Positions 54,531-62,816 of a DNA stretch of 64,000 nucleotides are shown one piece after another. This DNA is from Acidobacteriaceae bacterium KBS 83 (GTDB lineage: Bacteria > Acidobacteriota > Terriglobia > Terriglobales > Acidobacteriaceae): assembly GCA_000381585.1 (NCBI GenBank), contig KB906735.1, forward strand, positions 146,242-210,241, given 5' to 3'. The position numbers and the translations under genes are program-made. Every line of letters begins with the position of its first letter. Positions within the stretch are counted from its first letter, which is position 1. The notes beneath the pieces were generated by a model that had not been told where the DNA came from, did not search any database, and saw nothing but the letters and a program-made list of their open reading frames with translations.

Positions 54531-55852
54531 AGATGCTGTTATTCCTGACCTTCGCAGCCGCATCCGCTCTGACTTCGATTGCTCAGGCCCCGATCGTTCG
54601 GGCACGAGTCGAACCGGCGAAAGACATCATCGTCGGACAACCGGTGAAGCTGGTCGTTACAGTACTAGTGCCCAACTACTTCGCGGGCAGTCCTGATTTC
54701 CCCGAGCTCGAGATAGAAAACGCCATCGTTGTGTTGCCGCAGGACCGACCGCAAAATTCAAATGAACAGATCGGGGGCACGACATACGCGGGAATAACAG
54801 AGAGCTACACCATCTATTCGCAACAGCCGGGAGATTTCCACATTCGACCGGCAGAAATTGCGGTGAAGTATGCGGACGCCCCGCCAAATTCCACCGCGGC
54901 GCATGTACCGCTCCCGTCGATAGCCTTCCATGCAGACGTTCCAGCCGCGGCGCGGGGTCTCGATTACTTCCTCCCGACGACCCGATTGACCATGACACAA
55001 AAATGGTTGGCATCCCTGACGCGAGTTCGTGCCGGTGATTCAGTGACACGAACTATCACGGTGACAGCGTCTCGCATGCAGGCAATGTTGGTCCCGCCGC
55101 TGCCGATGTCGGCGCCGGATGGAATTCGCGTGTATCAGAGCGATGCCGCGGTCGAAGACCGAAAATCAGACCGAGGTGAGTTTTTGTTCGGACGCCGCAT
55201 GCAGTCGGCACAATATCTTATTCAGAAGGCCGGCGACTACACCTTGCCAGCGGTTGAATTGAAGTGGTGGAATCTTGCGACAAACCGATTGATAACTACA
55301 ACGTTGCCGGCGGTTCACTTTACTGCGTTGCCTGGTCCGGCCGCCGTAACAGAGTTACCGCCCGCTCAGGAGATTGTGGCAGCCTCTCCACCGAAGCCGC
55401 TCACTCCATGGAAGAAGTATCGGTATTGGGCTGAGGTATTTCTGCCCATCGGGCTAGCCATCGTGCTTCTCGGCTGGATGGCACATCGCTTTGTGCCTTG
55501 CCTTTATCGCCGGCTGGTGGCGCTGAGCAAGGTCAGAAAGCAGAGCGAGCGCGCCTACTTCTCAAACCTGCGGCGGAGTTGCCAAGCTGGAGATGCCCGA
55601 GAGACATATCGTTGGCTTCTGAAATGGCTCGCCCGGTTCCATCCCGGCGTAAGTTTGCAAGGGTTTCTTGTTCTGGCCAACGATCAGGCGCTTACTGCGG
55701 AAATAGACCGCGTAACAGGATTACTTTTCAGGGAAAAAGCTGGGGCGGACGAGTGGAATGGAAAGCCGCTGTGGAAAGAGCTGAAGAACTACAGAGTATC
55801 TTGCAAGAAGATCTCATACAGTCCCGTTCTGGCTCCACTTAATCCCAAGTAG
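54527..55852 (+). CDS. BatD-like protein
   Basis: A 441-residue protein with a signal peptide (residues 1-20), repeated beta-sandwich domains (PIVRARVEPAKDIIVGQPVKLVVTVLVPNYF, ITESYTIYSQQPGDFHIRPAEIAVKY, MTQKWLASLTRVRAGDSVTRTITVTASRMQAMLVPPLP), one transmembrane helix near 305-322 (VFLPIGLAIVLLGWMAHRF) and a basic cytoplasmic tail. It is the BatD (oxygen-tolerance) component that ends MoxR/Bat operons. It overlaps the previous gene by four bases. BatE is not seen. Confidence 0.85.
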   Translation: MKMLLFLTFAAASALTSIAQAPIVRARVEPAKDIIVGQPVKLVVTVLVPNYFAGSPDFPELEIENAIVVLPQDRPQNSNEQIGGTTYAGITESYTIYSQQPGDFHIRPAEIAVKYADAPPNSTAAHVPLPSIAFHADVPAAARGLDYFLPTTRLTMTQKWLASLTRVRAGDSVTRTITVTASRMQAMLVPPLPMSAPDGIRVYQSDAAVEDRKSDRGEFLFGRRMQSAQYLIQKAGDYTLPAVELKWWNLATNRLITTTLPAVHFTALPGPAAVTELPPAQEIVAASPPKPLTPWKKYRYWAEVFLPIGLAIVLLGWMAHRFVPCLYRRLVALSKVRKQSERAYFSNLRRSCQAGDARETYRWLLKWLARFHPGVSLQGFLVLANDQALTAEIDRVTGLLFREKAGADEWNGKPLWKELKNYRVSCKKISYSPVLAPLNPK

Positions 55853-55956
55853 ACAGCGGCGTCGGCGGAAAGGGGCTGACCGCTGCCAATCCTACTTTGT
55901 GGACATGAGCTCGGAGACGATCCCACACAACGATCTCAGACAACCAGGAGGCAGCC

Positions 55957-56643
55957 ATGAGCACCACCGAAGTCCGCAATAACGACACAACCAGACCCGC
56001 GAGCGTCGCCGGACTCGACACGAAGCTCGAGATAGTCGTCATTCCCGTCTCCGATGTCGACCGCGCGAAGGAGTTCTACACGAAGCTCGGCTGGCGGCTC
56101 GACGCCGACTACGCCAACGGTAATGACTTCCGCGTGATTCAGTTCACGCCGCCGGGTTCCGGGTGCTCGGTCATCTTCGGCAAGAACGTTACCCCGGCGA
56201 CACCCGGCTCCGCCCAGGGCCTGTACCTGATTGTCTCCGACATCGCGGCTGCCCGCAACGAGATGGTCGGTCGTGGCATCGAGATTAGCGAGGTGTTCCA
56301 CGACGGCGGGGGTGTTTACGCCGGCCCGGACAAGCCATACCTCTTTGGACGGCTCCGGGTCAGCGGTCCGGATCCCGACCATCGCAGCTACCGCTCGTTC
56401 GCCTCGTTCCGTGATCCAGACGGCAACGGCTGGCTGCTCCAGGAGATCACGACCCGGCTGCCCGGGCGTGTTACGGGTAAAACCGCGTTCGGTTCGGCGA
56501 GCGATCTGGCGAGCGCGCTTCGGCGTGCGGAGGCCGCCCATGGCGAGCACGAGAAGCGCACCGGGCAGCGCGACGCGAACTGGCCCGACTGGTACGCGGA
56601 GTACATGGTGCGCGAGCAGGCCGGTGAAGAACTGCCGAAGTGA
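55957..56643 (+). CDS. VOC/glyoxalase-fold protein
   Basis: A 228-residue protein with two beta-alpha-beta-beta-beta units: LEIVVIPVSDVDRAKEFYTKLGWRLDADY and GLYLIVSDIAAARNEMVGRGIEISEVFHDGG…SFRDPDGNGWLLQEI, the vicinal-oxygen-chelate fold of the glyoxalase/bleomycin/dioxygenase superfamily. A C-terminal helical extension (RRAEAAHGEHEKRTGQRDANWPDWYAEYM) is typical of one uncharacterised branch. GGAGGC precedes the ATG. Codon use is richer in C/G third positions than the Bat operon before it, and the protein resembles actinobacterial homologues in style, so lateral gain is possible. Substrate unknown. Confidence 0.85.
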   Translation: MSTTEVRNNDTTRPASVAGLDTKLEIVVIPVSDVDRAKEFYTKLGWRLDADYANGNDFRVIQFTPPGSGCSVIFGKNVTPATPGSAQGLYLIVSDIAAARNEMVGRGIEISEVFHDGGGVYAGPDKPYLFGRLRVSGPDPDHRSYRSFASFRDPDGNGWLLQEITTRLPGRVTGKTAFGSASDLASALRRAEAAHGEHEKRTGQRDANWPDWYAEYMVREQAGEELPK

Positions 56644-56943
56644 CGACCATGACGTAATCGTCATAGTCGGTGCGCCACGAGCACTGCGGTGAATGGCTTG
56701 CCTTTCGCTCTCTCGCGCGCAGGTTTACTGCTCGTAGTGGATATTCAAGGCTGGTTTGTTCTCCCGGGCGAAGTTCAGATTTCCGAAGCGGGTGCCTCAG
56801 TCATTGGGAATCAGTAAAGAACAGAGGCTGTCCCATTTCAAAAATTGAGGCTGCAGGGATGTATTATCGGTGCCGGGTTTGAAGACACAGAAGGCAAGAA
56901 GATATTTGTGACGGCGCGCCGAACGCTGGATTCCAAAGGCGAA

Positions 56944-57705
56944 ATGCTCATCGATGAGCGGAGACAGCATGTTCTGTCCCTGATTCAGCGAGATGGACGG
57001 GTGTTCGTCTCAGCACTGTCCGAGGCTCTCGGCATCTCTCGGATCACCATCCGTAAGGACCTGGACTTTCTGGAATCAAGGGGATTGGTGCGGCGCTCCC
57101 ATGGGGGGGCCCTGGCGCCGGTGAACGGTGCCTTGTTCGATCCTTTCCTGAAGGAGAAAGAGCATCAGCACAGTGCGGAAAAAGCCCGCATTGCGGAAGC
57201 TGCTGTCGAGCTAGTCCAGGAAGGCCAATGCATCCTGCTCGATTCAGGTACGACGACGACTGCAATCGCGACCCGGCTCCGCGACTTCCAATCCCTTACG
57301 GTGATTACCAACGCGATCAATATTGCCGCGCTGCTCTCCGGCAGCAAGGTGGAAGTGGTCCTGACCGGTGGAATGCTGCGGCCCAATTCGTCGTCGCTGG
57401 TCGGTCCTATTGCGGAGGACATGCTCCGCGAGATTCACGCAGATATCCTGTTTCTTGGCGTGGATGGTTTCGATCTGCAGGTGGGATTGACGACTCCCAA
57501 TTTTCTGGAGGCGCGGGTCAATCGTGCCATGGTCAATGCATCGACTATGGTTGTTGCCGTCTGCGATGCGAGTAAATTTCACAGGAGGAGTTTGGCACTC
57601 ATCGTGCCTCCCACCAGAATCCACCGTGTCATTACTGATCGCGGGCTTGCGGCATCGGATTATGAGGCATTGCGATCGTCGGAGATCGAGGTCGCGCTGG
57701 TCTGA
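56944..57705 (+). CDS. DeoR-family transcriptional regulator
   Basis: A 253-residue regulator. N-terminal winged helix: MLIDERRQHVLSLIQRDGRVFVSALSEALGISRITIRKDLDFLESRGLVRRSHGG. C-terminal phosphosugar-sensing domain: LLDSGTTTTAIATRL, VITNAINIAALLSG, VVLTGGMLRPNSSSLVG, FLGVDGFDLQVGLTTPN, VVAVCDASKF. It represses sugar genes until a sugar phosphate releases it, by family analogy (AgaR, GlpR). Start at ATG 56944, the normal family N-terminus; the frame runs 33 codons upstream. CGAAAT direct repeats, a DeoR-type operator, lie at the TonB receptor promoter 1.6 kb away. Confidence 0.9.
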   Translation: MLIDERRQHVLSLIQRDGRVFVSALSEALGISRITIRKDLDFLESRGLVRRSHGGALAPVNGALFDPFLKEKEHQHSAEKARIAEAAVELVQEGQCILLDSGTTTTAIATRLRDFQSLTVITNAINIAALLSGSKVEVVLTGGMLRPNSSSLVGPIAEDMLREIHADILFLGVDGFDLQVGLTTPNFLEARVNRAMVNASTMVVAVCDASKFHRRSLALIVPPTRIHRVITDRGLAASDYEALRSSEIEVALV

Positions 57706-57798
57706 CGTCGAGAGACTCGACCTTCCGAGCAGATTCGCAGGAGTAGCCTGCTCGGTTCCAGGTGCGAGCGTCTGCCGCACGTCGCCGAGTTCACGGAT

Positions 57799-59046
57799 TC
57801 AGATGCGCAGGAAGAGCTTGCGCTTATACATCCAGTAAAGCACCAGCCAGTAGGTCAACATGACTGCGATTCCCACCAGCAATGGCTGCAAGCCTAAACC
57901 GAGGATGGCGAACGGCTGGGATCCGAGATGGATGTGGAAGCTGTTGATGATGAACTCTTCCCATAAGTGGGCGATCAAGTAAGCAGCAATGGAGTTCATG
58001 CCGACCACGACCAGGGGGAAGGCCCAGCCACGCCGGTTCTTTACCTCAATCACCCAGGAAAACGCTGCAAGGAAGAGAAAACAGACGCCTCCGCTGAAGA
58101 GAGTCCATGCGGGTGTCCAGATGCGCTTGACGATGGGGCAGATGTGGCCGAAATGGAGCAGGAGCGCCGCTGCGATGAGGATGGCGGCGGCCTGCAGAAA
58201 GCGCTTCATCGGTATTGCCGGCTCAGAGGCGCGCAGCCAGCGTCCGGCCGCCAGCCCCAGCAGCATCGTGCCGAGCGTTGGTATGAAGCTGAGGGTGAGG
58301 TAGCCACCATCATTGAAGGCAAACGGCTGCTTACGCGGGAAGAGATTCAGGAACCAGACGTCAAATGCCTGGCCCAGATTGCTGTTCTTGTTCCAGTGCG
58401 AGAGAAAGCCGGTGAAGTTGTGGTGCCAGTCCGGAGGGACGCCTACGGCGGCGTAGTCGAAGTGCGGACCTGGCGCTGGATAAATAGCCCACGCTGCCCA
58501 GTAGCTGACCAAGACGACGCCAAGCGCTGTCCACTGCCAGCGTGGGCGCGCAAAGGCCAGCAGAAATGCGATTGGATAGCCCAGGCCGATCTGGGTCAGG
58601 GTGTCCTCGAAGGTGAAGTACGTCATCGAGCTATGCGTGGAGCGGAGAAAGATTCCAAGCGCAATCAACAGCAGAGCTCGCCAGAAGGCATGCACAACCA
58701 TGCGAACAAAGCTTTCGCCTTTGCGAATGCGACTGGCGATGGAGTACGGCATCGCCACTCCCACCAGGAAGGTGAACCCAGGCTGAATCGTGTCATGCAG
58801 TGACATGCCTGCCCATTCGACATGCGACTGATTCAAGGCAAGGATGCGCCAGAACAGGCTGTGGGGATACGCGTGAGAGACGGCTGCCCACTGCATCACT
58901 TCGCCCATCATCAATAGCATCACCAGCCCGCGGTAGGCGTCGACCGCGATATTACGCCTGGGGGCAGCGATCGTGGTTCCTGCCGAAGAGCTTCCGGAGC
59001 ATGCAGTGAGCGGCGCCTGAGCAGACTCAGCGATAGCAGGATTCAT
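57799..59046 (-). CDS. NagX/DUF5009-like membrane acyltransferase
   Basis: A 415-residue protein with about ten to eleven hydrophobic helices. Conserved features of the heparan-alpha-glucosaminide N-acetyltransferase-like (DUF5009/NagX) family: RNIAVDAYRGLVMLLMMGEVMQW, DTIQPGFTFLVGVAMPYS, FTFEDTLTQIGLGYPIAFLLAFARPRWQW, and VVGMNSIAAYLIAHLWEEF. Bacterial relatives often sit in amino-sugar loci, which fits the GH109 and DeoR neighbours. GGAG lies nine bases before the ATG at 59046. It is transcribed away from the TonB receptor gene, with which it shares the upstream region. Confidence 0.85.
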   Translation of the reverse strand: MNPAIAESAQAPLTACSGSSSAGTTIAAPRRNIAVDAYRGLVMLLMMGEVMQWAAVSHAYPHSLFWRILALNQSHVEWAGMSLHDTIQPGFTFLVGVAMPYSIASRIRKGESFVRMVVHAFWRALLLIALGIFLRSTHSSMTYFTFEDTLTQIGLGYPIAFLLAFARPRWQWTALGVVLVSYWAAWAIYPAPGPHFDYAAVGVPPDWHHNFTGFLSHWNKNSNLGQAFDVWFLNLFPRKQPFAFNDGGYLTLSFIPTLGTMLLGLAAGRWLRASEPAIPMKRFLQAAAILIAAALLLHFGHICPIVKRIWTPAWTLFSGGVCFLFLAAFSWVIEVKNRRGWAFPLVVVGMNSIAAYLIAHLWEEFIINSFHIHLGSQPFAILGLGLQPLLVGIAVMLTYWLVLYWMYKRKLFLRI

Positions 59047-59277
59047 ACAGTACTCCAGCAGTGGAGTGTCGAGACGGTGTTTGCGGTCGACCGTGCCCGG
59101 TCAGGAAGAAGGAAGGCGCTCATTTCGTTTGCTTACCATCTTTCTGATGTCGTGGATCGTATCACGTCGATTGCTTTGCATGTTGCCAAGTTTGCTGTCA
59201 CCCATGGGGAGACCGCCTGCGCGGTGCAATTGGGCGGATAGCCGACATAAATGGAGAGATATGCAGGATTTTCTGAC

Positions 59278-59305
59278 TTGACACGCGCAAGACCCCTGCT
59301 AGACT
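59278..59305 (+). promoter_or_regulatory. Sigma-70-type promoter of the TonB receptor gene
   Basis: A perfect -35 TTGACA (59278-59283), a 16-base spacer and TAGACT (59300-59305) as -10. Transcription would start at about 59312, some 60 bases before the chosen ATG. It is the clearest promoter in the window. Confidence 0.65.
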
Positions 59306-59316
59306 GCATGCTAAAT

Positions 59317-59332
59317 CGAAATAAAGCGAAAT
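59317..59332 (+). promoter_or_regulatory. DeoR-type operator: two CGAAAT repeats
   Basis: CGAAAT occurs at 59317-59322 and 59327-59332 with exactly one helical turn (10 bp) between them. Direct repeats of this kind are typical for DeoR-family regulators. They lie just downstream of the predicted start site, where a repressor would block elongation or open-complex formation. The DeoR-family gene nearby is the obvious candidate. Confidence 0.6.
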
Positions 59333-59373
59333 CATAGGTAATGGTGTGTGTTCGTCCAGAAAGGATGTTCCGT

Positions 59374-62300
59374 ATGAGCCGTTCCCTTTATCGCCTGCTT
59401 GGGCTGGCGTTGTTCTGTCCGATGTTGGTCTTTGGACAGAAAGACACCGCTTCGATCGTCGGATCAGTCACCGACAATACGGGCGCGACGGTGCCCGGAG
59501 CGGTCATCGATGCCGTAAGCCTTGAGACCAACTTCACCTATCACGCCACCAGTAACCAGGCGGGTGAGTGGACCATCAGTCCTGTGCGCATCGGGACGTA
59601 TCGTGTGACGGTCACGGCGCCGGGATTTAGCAAGGCAGAGGTGGGGCCTATCATGCTGGACGTTCAGCAAAGGAAGCGCACGGATGTCGCCCTGCAGCCA
59701 GGATCGATTACCCAGACGGTGATCGTGAAGCAAACCGTGCCACTCCTCGAGGTTGATACATCCGATCGCAGTCAGGTAGTGGACAGCAGGACCATGCAAA
59801 CGCTGGCCCTGAACGGCAGGAACCCGGTGCAATTGGCACAGCTGAGCGTGGGCGTCACGGTGAGTGAGCCGGGAGCGCGCGATGAGAGCGGCTATGGCTT
59901 CAGCGCGAACGGCGCCCGCTCGCTCCAGAATAATTTTCTGCTCGACGGTATCGACAACAACTCGAACCTGCCGGACCTGCTGAACGAGACGAACTATGTG
60001 GTGATGCCGTCCGTCGACGCGCTGCAGGAGTTCCGCGTAGCAACCAATGCCTATGGAGCAGAGCTGGGACGCGCGAACGGAGCCGTGGTGAACGCCACGG
60101 TGAAGAGCGGCACCAACCAATTCCGAGGCGTGGTGTACGAGTTTGTCCGGAACCAGATTTTCGATGCACGGAATTACTTCGACACCATTCGTCCTCCGTA
60201 TCACCAGAACCAGTTCGGTGCGACGCTGGGTGGGCCGATCTGGCGCAACCATCTGTTCTTCTTCGTCGACTACGAAGGACTCCGTGTGAGCCAGGGTCAG
60301 ACATATACCCAATTGGTGCCGACCGCAGCCCAGCGTGCGGGTGACTTCAGCAGCCAGCTGGACCTCAGCACACCGACCGGCGTTCAGGATTGCAATGGCA
60401 ATCCAACCTACACGGGCGAGCTTTTCGATACCACGAAGACGCAAGCCAGCGCGAGCAGCCCGACTGGCTATTGCGGCGTGCCGTTCGGCTATGACGCAAG
60501 CAATCATCCATCGAACGTCATTCCAATCTCGCGGCAGGATTCGCTGGGGAGCAGTCTGGCGCAGCTCTATCCGCTACCGAACGCGACCGGACTGGGTTAC
60601 AACTTTCTCTCCAACCCGATTTTGTCGCGCGATCGAAATCAGGGCGACGTCCGCGTCGACCAGACGATCACGGCGAAGGATAACGCCTTCTATCGGTTCA
60701 GCATGAGCCGGCAGCCGTCCAACATACCCGGGCCATTCGGTGGAATTGCAGATGGCGGTGGTTTCTTTACGGGTATCGAGAACAATTCCGGCTACAGCGT
60801 CGCTGTGAGTTGGACCCACATCCTGACGGCGAAGCGCGTGAACGAGCTCCGTCTTGGCTACAACCGCCTGCACTCGAGCCGCTTCCAGTTCAATTACAAC
60901 GAAAATGTCTCCGGTAGCGTTGGTTTCCCTGGCGTCCCCTATGTGGCCGGTACAGACAACGGCGGACTGCCGCAGATGTCATTCAACGACGTGGCAACGC
61001 TGGGCAGCCCCACGTATCTGCCCTCGAACGAGATACAGAACACCTACTCGGTATCGGATACCTTTACTCTCATCGCCGGCAATCACTCCTGGAAATTTGG
61101 CGCCGAGTACCGCCCGGAGGAATTCACGATCTACCAACCGGCTGCACCCCGCGGAGAGCTGAGCTTCGGGACACAGTACACCGACAATCCTGCTGCCCAG
61201 GGCACGGGCGGTAGTGGCTTTGCAACGCTCTTGACCGGCCAGTCGGCGGGTGGAGACATCAATAACCTGACTAACGTCGACTACAACCGCATCACCTATT
61301 CCATTTTCGCGCAGGACGATTGGCGCGTCACTCCGCGGCTCACTCTCAACCTTGGTTTGCGGTACGAGTTCTTCGGCCCCGTGCTGGAGCGGCATAACGC
61401 ACAGTCAAACTTTAATCCGATGACTGGCGTACTGGACATTCCAGCATCCAGCAACGTGTCCCTTACTCCGACCCTTGCGCAGTTGCTCCCGGTCAACCAC
61501 AAGGCATCGAATCAGCTGATCGACACGGACTACAACAACCTGGGACCGCGTGTCGGCTTCGCGTACCAGGTCGCACCGCGGGTGGTGGTTCGTTCTGCCT
61601 TCGGCGTCTTCTACAACGGCGATGAAAACGGACCGTACAGCAACCCAAGCCCTGGATTTAACCCCCCATATTTCGCAAGCCAGGCCTTCAATGCACCTTG
61701 CAGCCAGTCATCTTATGCCGGAAGCGCGCTGGACTGTTCCGTACCCGGCCTTACTCAGCTAGCGCAAGGATTTCCTGCCACTTCGCTGACAGATCCGAAT
61801 ACGCCCAGCCTCTTCTCTCTGCAATTGAACCTGCGGACGCCCTATGTAACGCAGTGGCACGGCACTGTGCAGTATCAAATTGCGCAGAATACCGTGTTGG
61901 ACGTCGGCTACGTTGGCTCGAAGGGAACTAAGCTTTATACCTTCAAAAATCTGAATCAAGCTTCGCCGACCGCAGATGCATCGGCACCTTACGCGCCTCG
62001 CCGTCCTTTTCCCTACGTCGACTCCTCGATCGGCTATTTGGACTCGCAGGGCTTGTCAAACTACAACGCGCTCCAAGCAAAGGTGCAACACAACTTCGGC
62101 GCGGGCGTATCAGCTCTGGTCAATTACACCTATAGCCACGCACTGGGCGATTCATCGAACGCGAACCTTGGCGCACAGAACAATGACAGCTTCCGCTGGA
62201 GCGCGCGTCCGAATATCGAGTACGGAAGCCTGGATTTCGATGTGCGGCATCGCTTCCTCGCGAGCTACATCTGGGATCTTCCAATCGGCAGAGACCAGCA

Positions 62301-62808
62301 TTTTGCATCGAACGTCAACAGCTTTACGAATGTGCTGATCGGCAACTGGCAGCTCTCGGGAATTGTGACGCTCTCCTCGGGCACCTGGTTCACAGTGACC
62401 GATGCGAACGCCAACTTCGCGAACTCCGATGGACAACAGCGTCCGGACTTTGTGCCGGGCCAGAGCGGCAATGGCAAGCCCTGCATTCCGGGCACTTTCT
62501 TCAATACATGCGCGTTTGCCGACCCGGCGCCGGGATCTTTTGGAAATGTCAGCCTGAACTCGCTGCGCGGCCCCAACTATAAGAACTGGGACGGCTCACT
62601 CCTGAAGAGTTTTCCTATCGGAGAGAGCCGCCGCGTCGAGTTCCGTGCAGAGTTTTACAATCTGCTGAATCACACAAATTACCTATTTGCGGCGCCGGGC
62701 CCGCAGAACTCGAATAACGCAACGGTGCTGGGCGCCTCAAGCTTCGGCTACGTCACTGCCGCACGTCCACCACGACAGATTCAGTTGGGACTGAAGTTGT
62801 ACTACTAG
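59374..62808 (+). CDS. TonB-dependent receptor, Oar/SusC-like
   Basis: A 1,144-residue outer-membrane receptor. Signal peptide residues 1-20. Then a carboxypeptidase-regulatory-like beta domain (ASIVGSVTDNTGATVPGAVIDAV, ~25-105), a plug domain (QVVDSRTMQTLALNGRNPVQLAQL…, NFLLDGIDNNSN) and a long beta-barrel with a C-terminal aromatic strand ending QLGLKLYY. Such proteins import glycans or peptides across the outer membrane. The ATG at 59374 is preferred because AAAGGA lies eight bases upstream; an ATG at 59341 would add eleven residues without a site. Eight bases separate its stop from the GH109 gene. Promoter and DeoR-type repeats lie just ahead. Confidence 0.9.
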   Translation: MSRSLYRLLGLALFCPMLVFGQKDTASIVGSVTDNTGATVPGAVIDAVSLETNFTYHATSNQAGEWTISPVRIGTYRVTVTAPGFSKAEVGPIMLDVQQRKRTDVALQPGSITQTVIVKQTVPLLEVDTSDRSQVVDSRTMQTLALNGRNPVQLAQLSVGVTVSEPGARDESGYGFSANGARSLQNNFLLDGIDNNSNLPDLLNETNYVVMPSVDALQEFRVATNAYGAELGRANGAVVNATVKSGTNQFRGVVYEFVRNQIFDARNYFDTIRPPYHQNQFGATLGGPIWRNHLFFFVDYEGLRVSQGQTYTQLVPTAAQRAGDFSSQLDLSTPTGVQDCNGNPTYTGELFDTTKTQASASSPTGYCGVPFGYDASNHPSNVIPISRQDSLGSSLAQLYPLPNATGLGYNFLSNPILSRDRNQGDVRVDQTITAKDNAFYRFSMSRQPSNIPGPFGGIADGGGFFTGIENNSGYSVAVSWTHILTAKRVNELRLGYNRLHSSRFQFNYNENVSGSVGFPGVPYVAGTDNGGLPQMSFNDVATLGSPTYLPSNEIQNTYSVSDTFTLIAGNHSWKFGAEYRPEEFTIYQPAAPRGELSFGTQYTDNPAAQGTGGSGFATLLTGQSAGGDINNLTNVDYNRITYSIFAQDDWRVTPRLTLNLGLRYEFFGPVLERHNAQSNFNPMTGVLDIPASSNVSLTPTLAQLLPVNHKASNQLIDTDYNNLGPRVGFAYQVAPRVVVRSAFGVFYNGDENGPYSNPSPGFNPPYFASQAFNAPCSQSSYAGSALDCSVPGLTQLAQGFPATSLTDPNTPSLFSLQLNLRTPYVTQWHGTVQYQIAQNTVLDVGYVGSKGTKLYTFKNLNQASPTADASAPYAPRRPFPYVDSSIGYLDSQGLSNYNALQAKVQHNFGAGVSALVNYTYSHALGDSSNANLGAQNNDSFRWSARPNIEYGSLDFDVRHRFLASYIWDLPIGRDQHFASNVNSFTNVLIGNWQLSGIVTLSSGTWFTVTDANANFANSDGQQRPDFVPGQSGNGKPCIPGTFFNTCAFADPAPGSFGNVSLNSLRGPNYKNWDGSLLKSFPIGESRRVEFRAEFYNLLNHTNYLFAAPGPQNSNNATVLGASSFGYVTAARPPRQIQLGLKLYY

Positions 62809-62816
62809 GAGAATGC

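Noticed and set aside
59464-60507. 347-codon frame on the minus strand
   Set aside because: Antisense to the TonB receptor plug domain; no ribosome site and no domain.
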